64,000 nt of DNA. It comes from Xiphophorus maculatus (lineage: Eukaryota > Chordata > Actinopteri > Cyprinodontiformes > Poeciliidae). Position 1 is the first letter of the stretch. Every line of letters starts with the position of its first letter. Below the pieces are notes generated by a model. It saw nothing but the letters and a program-made list of their open reading frames with translations. It did no database searches and had not been told where the DNA came from. The stretch is taken from assembly GCF_002775205.1 (NCBI RefSeq), contig NC_036453.1, positions 17,607,594-17,671,593 of the forward strand, in the 5' to 3' direction. Of the stretch, positions 54,361 to 64,000 are shown piece after piece. The translations under genes and the position numbers were made by a program.

Positions 54361-57300
54361 GTTAATGCAGAACAATGTTGGAGAGACAAGTTGTAGCCTT
54401 GGTTATTGGATAATAAGAGCTTATACTGTAACACTTTGATTTAAGTTTCAGATGTTAAAAATGAACTTAGGGTTGTTCAGTTCTGAATTGTTGACTCATT
54501 CACACACTAAATAAATACAAACAAATACTCGCACTCGAAGACTAGGGTTTTGAATTATGCTGAGTTAGTCACATCCCTTGAAATTTTCCAAGTGTTTCCA
54601 CACAGTAACTTTGGGGAATTTGAGATGGACCAAGAAACTGTAACATATTTTTTGTTAAATATAAAAAAATGATACTTGATTGGATGCAGGGCTGGTTTTA
54701 TACTGGGTCATTCAAACACGATGATTTGCTTTTATCCTTCCACTGTGGTTCTACTTATATATTTACAATCATTTTGCAGCTGGCCCAGCCCAGACATGGA
54801 TCAGATTCAAAGGGTACCACCCATCTTGACTTACATTAATCTGTTTTGGGTTACATTTATCATATAGGATATGTTCTAAACAAAGTTGTACGTGTGTTAT
54901 CTTTAGCTGAGACTAGTAAAGAATAGCATTACCAGAAATATTCAGGATGTGCATGTTGGAACCAGATTTTTAAAAAATACTCAAAATTTGAGCAGTGAAG
55001 TCTGGTGGCTTTGTTAATGAACACACAGCTCACGCCGTTTCTGTGCAGAATTCCTCGCGGTATTGCAGTCAGCTCAGAGGATAATGGCGCCTGATCTCCT
55101 CTGTCACTAATGCCCAGTACAAAAACTATTGCACTCCGAATGTAGTATTTCATCAGACAGCTTTGCTACACATTTGTAAATAAATTTTAAAAAAGGCATA
55201 CATCCGCTTAGCCACATGTTTTGTGTAACTAATTGGATAACCACACCAACTAAAGCACGAAATTGACTTCTTTTTTTTTTTATCCCTCCTGCAGTTGCAG
55301 TGGATGCAAGCCCTCTCTGCAGGGCGTTGGTGGGGCACACATTTATGAGTCATACATTTAATATGCTCTCCCTTCCTACTCGTATCATAAACACTCAGAG
55401 GGATAGAATTGAAGCATTCTCCTTTCTTTCTCCTCTTTAACCACATCACAGACTTGGTTGGACAGTCAAGAGGTTCTTAGCCCTCTCTATTTCAAGCTCC
55501 TGACTCTTCTTCTGCTTTCTCAGACGACCAACACTTAAAAGTGCCGATCTGACTCTTCTTGCAGTTTTTCTTTTTTTTTTGTTTGTTTTGTTTTTTTAAT
55601 GTTAACATGTCTCTCTGTATGCGTTTGGTTGGAAAGACAAGAGATTAGCATGAGTCAGATAGTGATTCAGGACACCAGGTGGCAAATGCCTAAAATCATG
55701 CTCTCCCTCTCATTTCCTCTCACTTGTTCACTGCCTCCTCTATACTCTTCGCACTGTCACTGCTTCGCTTTTTGTTTGCTGCCTCTTCTCGCCGTTCCCA
55801 CTCCTTTTTCCCCACTCTCCCCTTGCAATTTGTCTCCCTCAAATAAAAAAATAAAACTCCTCCTCACACCTCTCTCCTCGCCCATGTCGCCTCCTGTTCC
55901 TGACACTGGCCATGAGTGCGCCCCGAACTTACTAACCCACCGCTTCACGGGTGGGCGGGGAGAGGTTAACAGGAGGCAGATAAAGAGGGTAAAGACAGAT
56001 CGAGTCAAGAGGGAGATCGATGGCCAGATGTGTGGAGATAAACAGGAGTGTGTCGGATTGAGGTGGAAATTGAGCACGAATCTCGAGGAGCTTACGGGGA
56101 GGGGCGTTAGCAGAAGCGCACTCCTTGTATCGTGTGCATGCCTGAGGGAGGTGGTGGTGGGTAATTTTGAAAGAGTGGGACATGGGAATGTGTAGCGAGA
56201 GGCAGAGAGGGTTGTAGAGAGCTGTGTTGAGGTGGATGGAGGCAGGGATAGAGAGATAGAAGGAGGGGTGGTGATCCTGGGGGCCTGATGACTCATGGCT
56301 GTGCTGCGGTTTGTGCGTCACTGGCGCTAGCTGGAGGAGGAGATAGTGGAGAGGTCTACGCATTTAATTACAGCCTTCCAATTTAGACACACTGTACACA
56401 CACACCTACATACACACACTTGCATCAAATAATATCACAAAGGATTGTCTTGCAAGTTCACTAATTGGCACGTATATACGGAGAAGCGCTCAAAGATCTT
56501 TGCCGCATGTTTGGAATACCTGCGACTGGAATAATATTCAATCTTTTCACCCTACGTTCCTTTGGTTTCAAGCCAATGATTATGGTTCAGCTACCCCCTT
56601 TCTCAGACAGACCTTGAGGCAAAAAACTTATCAACCCAACCAAAAGAAAAAAAAAATCCATAATACCAAATTGCACCCTATGAGCAGCTGCACCACACTG
56701 CTTGTGACTGGAATATGAAATAGAGTCAGAGACGTAGAAAGGAGATGTGGAGGACTCGCTTTGATGATGCAGTGGGGCAAACTCTTCTCCACAGATTACA
56801 CCGAGAGTTTTCACAATCCAACCTATGACGTACAAGTCGTCCTGCTGGTTAAAGGTCATCCTGGGAGCAGGATTTCTGCATCGCTTGTTATTGTTGTTGT
56901 CTACTTATTCACACTTGGATGGCTTCCACCAAGACATGCAACATCTGAGGGAGGTTGTTGTGCTTTTGCTTTTTAGCCATTGTAAACATCCTTGTTTCAG
57001 AATATATTTGAAAACCTTCTTGCAATTTACATTTCTTCCATGTATTTAGAAATGCTCCTTAAAAACATTCTTTCAGTGAAACATTTTACAAAGCCGTGCA
57101 TTTATTAACATAAAACAGGTGTAAAAATAAAGAAGAACAAAAGAGTAAAATAATTTTAAAGCACCATAAATACCAGTGTGCCAGTATGTATTTGTGGTTT
57201 AATTTTCACACGGATATTCAGACTTTATTTTCTTATATTGCAAAGGTAAACATTTTGGCTGTGCAGACATTCAGTACAGCTGAGTGTAACTTAAAGCGAC

Positions 57301-58219
57301 TTCAGAGTTCCTGCTGTTTTCCATTTCACAATTTTTCTCTTTCCAGTGTTTTCTTACATCCTAAACAACTGAGTGAAAACACATTTTGGTTTTTTGGGTA
57401 TTATTTGCATTTTACTCAAATCATGATTCAACATAATGCTGAACTTTTCTTCAATTGTCGCCAGTGTGGCAAAGTATCAAGTTATTCCCATAATAGTATA
57501 TCCCCATTCCAGATAAAAACAGATTTACAAAAAAAGAAAGCATAACAAATGCCAACAACAATTAAGAATCAAGGGTAATTTATTATTATTGATAGGAAAC
57601 TCGTTCACTGCTTTTCCACACATAAAAGAACACAATAAAAACACAATAAATATGCTGTACAAAAACAGGACAACCAAGGTTTGATCAGTAAGCATCCACT
57701 CATTACATAAAACAATTTATGAGAACTGTAAACATAAATACAGTTGTAATCGGATATAGTTTAATTTCCGTCATTTTAATTTACCTTATGAAATACAGAG
57801 AGTTTTGTTTATCACACTAAGCCAAACATAAACATGAGATACAGATTTTTTAAAACATAATTTTTAATATGGAATAATATTTTTAAATGGTAATAATTGT
57901 TTTTGATTATTTTAATTATCAAAAGTTAAACCCTGATGCATGTATGTAGCCTTTTATTTTGACTGAGGGTTTTGTGCCAGTGATTCATAAAGCAAAAATT
58001 ATCAATGAGGTTCAGAAAAACGGGACTTGTGTTGTAGTTAATAAAATTATGTGGTTTCATTATAAATCAATTAAAAGTACCTTATTTTATATTCTTATAT
58101 ATTAATGTTTGATATTTTGTATGAGAATTAAAATGTGTATCTCGTAGATTAATCTTTAGTTTAAGGAGAAGAAATGCATGGTTTTAGATGGTGTTTTTGT
58201 TGTAATCCTTCAAGAAATT

Positions 58220-58253
58220 CAAAGACCATTTGAATTTCTTCAAATGGTCTTTG
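58220..58253. repeat. Perfect 15-bp hairpin
   Basis: CAAAGACCATTTGAA pairs with TTCAAATGGTCTTTG across a TTTC loop. Stem and loop size are short for a microRNA precursor. Confidence 0.9.
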
Positions 58254-59109
58254 GTCTTTACCTTGTAAAGCAAGACCATATTACCTTTATCATGATAAAA
58301 AGAAGCATTTCAAAACATAACAGCATGAAAACATTTCTGCTTTTTGTTTCCCTTCAAATATATACATTGAAATTGTTCAGACAAAAGGCCCACCTTTCGC
58401 TTAATTTCCCTTCCTCTCACGTCCAGACACATTTACCCTCCATGTGCACCAATTACACCCTAAGAGGTAGCAAGCCTCACTCTTAAACAATAGGACCAAT
58501 CAGTTGCCCTCTCTGGCTCTCCCCCAGCCTCGCAGGCCCCTTTACTATACTTTATTTTCCAACCGAGAGAGCAGAGGGGATAATTTTCCAAACAACAGTG
58601 TTAGAGGGGTGGGGGAGAACCGCAGAGGGAAGAAGAGGGAGAAAGAGATAAAGAGAGAGAGAGGGAGTCTCAGTGGATTGGCCTGTTCAGAGTCTAAAGG
58701 CAAATCTGACAACTCAGCACTGAATGCAGATTTTACTCCGCAGTAAACCCTGACATAGGTTCTCCAGAGATGTGAAAAAAGGAACAAAGACAATTAAAAC
58801 ATCTACTTAGAAGATCATGCAACACAGGGCCCAACACAGGTCCATGCTTTTGTACTTTAAAAATGTATTAGAGAAATCTACCTGCATATAAAAATATCTA
58901 AAGTAATTAAAATAAATCTTAGAGCATTTTTCTTTTGTTCTACCTGCTGTATGTTACTGAAATCTTAAAACATTAAAAAAGTAGTCCTGTGCATTTTATC
59001 AGCAGTATATATTTCTAGGGTTATGTGTTGTTTTTTTTTTTATCATCCATTCAGGAGGGGGGTTCTCCCCAGCAGTTTTCCAGGTCTTTCAATTTAACGC
59101 CTATTTCCT

Positions 59110-60500
59110 TTCTCATTCATGTCCGCTATCATGAGTCGTCAGCAGCTACGTCCCTGGGGAGGGAAATCCCAGCTGTCACTAAATAACTTTTCAGATCACA
59201 CCAATGAAGCTAATGTCCGCGGACGCCAAAGGCCGCGGAGTCCATTTAACAGCCACTTAATGCATGAGCACACAAGCGGCGCACAAGCACGCGTGCACGG
59301 TCACACACACTGACGCAGCCGCGCAGCGTGTCACGGATTACCCTAACCGAGCTAATGATCTCCTCGATGGGACAACTGGGACTCTTCTGAGGCTGTCTTC
59401 AGCCTGATGTCCCACTGGGACCCGAGGAGAGCCTCCGGGGTAATTACAATGTAAATTCTTTGTGTGTGTGGGGGTGGGCGTGCGTGTGTATGTGTTTTAT
59501 CCTGCCTGGATTTGCAGTTCCCAAGATTAGATTAATCTGCTCTTGTCCTTTTTGCCCAGGAAGGTTTGGGATTTGATGGCAACAAATTTTTGTTCATAAA
59601 TTATTAGTGACTTAGAAAAAATAAAACATCTTGGAATGTTTATTCCAAAATATGAGAGATGTTCATTGCTTGAACATTTAAAAAAAAAAAAGTAAAGTAA
59701 AACCCCAAACATAGGGTCAATAAAATACCCAATAAGATTAGATCAACTTCTTTAAATTTCACAAAAAGAAAGTTGCCAAAGATATTTTAAGAGAACATAC
59801 AATGCTCTGAGGATATGCTTTTCAAACGAAATCAAATATTTAGATCAAGTAGTCCGAATCAGACTGGACAATGGAGAATACAAATAAAGGGGGAGGGCAC
59901 AACTGAGAGATGGATGGGCTAAATGGATGGGTGACGGATGGCAGTTTTAGGCGGAGTGAAGGCTGAAAATGAGGTGGCATCCTCACCCCTTTTTTATTCT
60001 CCACACTGCCTTTGTTTCGGCTCATGGCCCCTCATCATCAGCCATCATCATCATAATTGTTTAGCCCTCCCTTTCTTTATCTCTGTGTGTCACCAGCCTC
60101 TCATCCCACCCCTTTTTCTGTGACGCTCGCCACGCCAATCAGATCATAACATGACATTATGGCTCATTACACCTGGGCTGAAGCATTTTTTCACTTTGTG
60201 GCAAAGAAAAATCATTTAAAAAAAATAAAAAATAATCAAGATGCAAACATTTGGTTTGTCTTGTCATTTGTCACCTTTTGTCTCTGCTGAGTCCAGGCAC
60301 AAATACATGTGGCATCATGTATTCTGGGACTGCATGCTCTTTACACCTACTGGAGAGCACTAATGGACAGCGTGAGGTTTGGTGCTGGGAAAAATAGAAG
60401 CAGAGGAAGGTAATCATAGGAGAGGCAGAAGTAGAAAGAAAGGCGGCAGAAAAACATTGTGGTCATCTGCAGTGCGATGAGTCACCTGTAGGCAACACAC
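59110..60500. other. Candidate conserved noncoding blocks
   Basis: 59110-59460 is non-repetitive and clearly richer in GC and CpG than the desert around it, with motifs such as CATGAGTCGTCAGC, CAGCTGTCAC, TCCGCGGACG and CGGGGTAATTACAATG. 60120-60200 holds CACGCCAATCAGATCATAAC and GGCTCATTACACCTGGG, and 60470-60490 has GATGAGTCACCTGTAGG. There is no consistent reading frame. These look like enhancer-type conserved elements, a guess from composition only. Confidence 0.3.
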
Positions 60501-61144
60501 TCACTCTCTCTCACACACACACATATATATCTACACACACACACGCACACACACGCCCAAAAAAGGAGCTGCCACAGCTGTGTAGCTACTGTGCCACATT
60601 GTCTCGTGGACTGCATCCACTGAAAACATTACGCTCTCAGAGAAATCAGAGTAAACAGATGGAATCTGTAAAAAAGAATAGCAGATTGATGATTTGACCT
60701 TTCACAGCCTCGCTGGTGAAATGGAGATGCTTGCCAGATGATTAACTGACAAACAAAATGTTAATGAAAGAGCAAAAATTAGTATTTGTATGATTTACTC
60801 CTGGCATGATGTTTCCGCTGTCATAATTAGTGCAAACAAAATCTGTGGGTGAAATCAACCGTTTGGATCATGTGTGCGTATTTTCTTCTGTGTCTTTTCC
60901 GTTCTTTTTTCTTTTAAAAGCTACAGATGGTAGCATATGCTACAACTCAATGGATTCTAATACTCAACACATAACCAAAAACTCAAACAAAAGAGCTATA
61001 TCAATGAAAGTTATCAGAGCTTCAGAAATTTATCAGCAATGATGTCCTTTAGTGAAGAATTAGACCAATGTTTTGAAGAAAGTTTAGTCTGTCAAAATGC
61101 AGATGTATTTATTTCTGTAACCTGAATAATTTATGTGTAAAACA

Positions 61145-61185
61145 TTTCATACATCAGGTTTCAACAAAAAACCTGATGTATGAAA
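61145..61185. repeat. Perfect 17-bp hairpin
   Basis: TTTCATACATCAGGTTT (61145-61161) pairs exactly with AAACCTGATGTATGAAA (61169-61185) around a 7-nt loop. No transposon terminal motif or target duplication is visible. Confidence 0.92.
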
Positions 61186-62029
61186 CTATGCATCCATTTC
61201 ACAGAAACAAGACCAGATTTTAGTTTTCAGTTGTCACAACTAGTGTAAAGTTTCAACAAATAATAAAATGTGTTTTAAACTCGCTCGGTTCAGTATGAAA
61301 TTATTCAGTTCAGTCAAAGTATTTTATATTTTGAATTAGGGATGATCAAATGCAGTCCAGACTCACTATTGAAATATTCCCTTGGTTTCCTCCGATCAGA
61401 AGTTGAACTTTAGCATTGGTAGAAGCTGTTTACCATTTTCTACATTTTTATAGTTAGAAGCTGGAATTTGTTTGCCATGCTATCACTGTTCCTATTGTCC
61501 ATCTATAAAATGCTGCCACAAACATGATTTAAAGGTAGTGGCTTCTTCAATTCTCCCCTGACCAAGTTTTACCAGCCTGCTGAATGTGAAGCCTATTCTT
61601 TTTTTTAAAACAGGGCAATTACTCCAATTTATGCTTTAAAATAAGACTCTCAAACATAAACACAAAAGGTTGTAAAGCTTAAAGCCCTCATGTTCGTATC
61701 ACACCATAAAGATACTTCACCACATGAAGTTGCAGGCAGCAAAGGGATATTACTCATGAGAAAGACTGCCCTTCGACGTGGCACAGATCAACTAACATCG
61801 TATAAGTGCTTGACGTCACCAACTTCTTTAACTTCCATTTTTAAGCCCCTAGTTAAAAACACATAAATTGACACTCCAGACTGGCTGAAAAAGGTCAGGT
61901 AAGACTATTCAAGTATTTTAATGTAAAAACGTCTCAGGTGTCTCGCTCGTCTTAGTTACAGAGAGATGAAACATTAGGATGGGGGGAAGGGGAGGTAAAT
62001 GTAGTCATCACCTGTTTTGATTCTGCGTG

Positions 62030-62700
62030 TGTCACTCTGCGTTTAACTCGCACCCCTTCTCCCCCCCCCATCTACCCCGCCTGCCATCTTGCTCCTTTCA
62101 TTCCTCACCACCCTGACTCCACCTCACCTCCACAGTTACCCCCACCCATTTCCACATTCCTCAATGAGAATAGCAACTAATTCAGCCTATTTGTATTAAT
62201 AGTAGCAGCTCGCGTTGCTTCTCTAACAGCGGCAAAAAAAAGACCAAAGTCAAATCACTGGAGTGGGAGTTGCTCTCGTGTTGCTATAGCCTGCTCTGCC
62301 GCCTTCGCTCCCTCCTGTGTGAATGCGATCACAGCTGCATCTTATGAAGCATTTCATTTAGGCAGCATTTTAGTTAAGTGATTTATGCAAGTTTCAGGAG
62401 TCTGGGAACATTCAGGTGAGAAAGACCGCGGAGAAGCAATTAGCCTTTTCACTGTGTAGTCAGGGCAACAGCGTCATTGACAGACGTTCTGATTATTAAT
62501 ATTTCCCTGCCACTTACTGGGCTCGAAACTTCACATTGTTAAGAAAGCAACGGGAGACAAGTTGAGAATGTTCCTGCGTGGATGTCTTTGTCATCGCCAC
62601 ATGAGCTGGTTCTCTGATATTTTTACATTTTCTGGTAGCGACCTTCAGCTTGTTCAGTCCGACCAAATATCCGGTCGAACTGTTTAAACACTACGTGTGA
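62030..62700. other. Candidate conserved noncoding block
   Basis: A less AT-rich, non-repetitive stretch with AATAGCAACTAATTCAGCC, ATTAATATTTCCCTGCCACT and GTGGGAGTTGCTCTCGTG-type segments and no consistent frame. The pyrimidine-rich part at 62040-62160 is low complexity. Function unknown. Confidence 0.25.
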
Positions 62701-63037
62701 GACACAGACAAACATCCACATTGGAACAAAAACTGGGCTGGCTCCTGCACATGTTGGAAAGGTTGTTTCGGTTCAACTCTTTTCGCACACATTTAGACTA
62801 CAATAAACTTAGTTATGCTTAAAGGACACATTAAAAGGAATACCATATGGTTGTTTTACAGCTCATCTGAGTTTGTCACAGTTGGGATATTTGTTTCTAT
62901 TCTATTTTCAGTAAAAAAAGACAATGTTGTGCATTTGTCAATTTGTAATGTTAAATAGTGTGATTTAAACAGGTTTAGAATATTGTGTATAGATATTTAC
63001 AAAACTAATTAGCTTAAATGTTTTTCTCTCCTTCCCT

Positions 63038-63065
63038 AAAGACCTGTGCTTTTGCACAGGTCTTT
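63038..63065. repeat. Perfect 12-bp hairpin
   Basis: AAAGACCTGTGC pairs with GCACAGGTCTTT around a TTTT loop. The half-site ACAGGT is an E-box-like motif present in both arms. Confidence 0.9.
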
Positions 63066-63589
63066 GCTGCCTTTGTCGACAGTTATCTCAACCTTAACAT
63101 CTGGACTATTTTTATATCGTAGAATCATTTCACTGGCCATCAAAGCTTGTTATAAGCTAGAGGATCGTTCATGTATCATGTCTGATTTGCTGCATGAGGC
63201 ACTGAGAATATCAAAGGAAAAGTGTAATGTTGTAAACACCCAAAGGCTTTCAGTGAGAAACCATAAATATTACAAAAAAGGTTGCTGAAAAGCAAAAAAA
63301 AAAAAAATGTTAATGTTTGTTTACGTTATTAGAGTTTCCGTTTTTCCACAGTATTAAGTAAGTCACAGTATTCACAGAAGCAGTCAGGAGACAAATAGCA
63401 ACTCTAGAAGAGCTGCAGAGATCCACAGAGAATCTGTTGATTGGACAATTATTATTAGCACCATCCACGAATCTGACATTTATAGAAAAGCTATAAAAGA
63501 AAGCTACAGATTTTTTTAAAACAAGATGTAATTTACACACAGACCAAAAGAACTCAGGTGAATTTGTTTCCAATCAGTTTACAAAGCCA

Positions 63590-64000
63590 GACACAGCATG
63601 ACTGCTTTCACCATTCATCAGAGCAGCAGATCGATTCAAAACCGAGGGGCTCTTCAGCCATTCAAATCTACTGACGGCTTGAGAACGCGACACGCCGCCG
63701 GTGAGTCCAGGTGCCACCCGCTCCCTTCCCGCGCCTCTCACGTCAGAGTCGACGTCTCCCGCTTCACATCCTTGAAAGAGATTTTTTTTTTTAAAAAAAG
63801 AAGCTCCGGAGGGTGAAGCTGAAAGTGAGAGAAAGAGGTCTGCCTTTTCTCCAAGGTCAACCAGCTGCCACAGTCAATGAGCCTCTTCAGCCTGGGAGCC
63901 AACAAAGCACGGAGTCACTTCCAACCATGAATTTGTCATCAAGCCCCCCCCTGCCCCCCTTCCCTCCAACCCTATTGAACCCTCAACAAACAAAAACACA
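63590..64000 (+). other. Possible 5' exon or gene start at the right edge
   Basis: A CpG-bearing segment has a donor-like CCGGTGAGTCC at about 63698-63708 after a GACACGCCGC stretch. Further right, an ATG at 63927 (context CCAACC) opens a proline- and serine-rich frame that is still open at the window end. The C-rich text makes chance openness likely. If it is real, the gene continues outside the window. Confidence 0.2.

Noticed and set aside
55599..56363. Long overlapping open frames on both strands (up to 198 codons)
   Set aside because: Compositional bias (pyrimidine-rich then purine-rich) removes stops from several frames at once. No domain, signal or splice structure supports any of them.
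58220..63065. Hairpins considered as microRNA precursors
   Set aside because: Stems of 12-17 bp with very short loops are too small for a pre-miRNA, and the flanking sequence does not extend the pairing.

Overview
The window looks like nuclear DNA of a ray-finned (teleost) fish. It has intron-rich genes with consensus GT..AG splice sites, AT-rich intergenic DNA, long CA/GT and AT microsatellites, and fish-type transposon relics (a Tc1-like foldback, a 5'-truncated L1, hAT-like and L2-like ends). The encoded proteins also resemble vertebrate proteins.

All the convincing genes lie in the first 34 kb and on the minus strand. From left to right they are slc25a1 (mitochondrial citrate carrier, nine coding exons, 3362-7314), an fbxo39-like F-box gene (six coding exons, 8672-12931), the 3' part of a gene ending in an XAF1-like C2HC zinc finger (five in-frame exons, 14314-17445), and vgf (neurosecretory protein precursor, one coding exon, 29655-31649). 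The vgf promoter at about 33.85-33.94 kb carries a CRE, an E-box and a TATA-like sequence. The order and direction of the XAF1-like gene followed by fbxo39 match the human XAF1-FBXO39 neighbourhood as I recall it, which supports both calls.

At the left edge, on the plus strand, three small splice-compatible exons (85-126, 2849-3002, 3218-3272) form an open frame that ends just before, and convergent with, slc25a1. The conceptual C-terminus has two amphipathic helices and a cysteine layout that recall short-chain type I cytokines. This is the most interesting unexplained coding signal in the window, but it is only a hypothesis.

From about 34 kb to the right end there is no recognisable protein-coding gene, only decayed repeats, several perfect hairpins, a promoter-like segment with two or three small candidate exons near 46-47.3 kb, and islands of non-repetitive, higher-GC sequence (about 59.1-59.5, 60.1-60.5 and 62.0-62.7 kb) that look like candidate conserved noncoding elements. 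A possible 5' exon or gene start lies at the extreme right edge. The genes do not form one pathway; the window is an ordinary vertebrate neighbourhood of unrelated genes.
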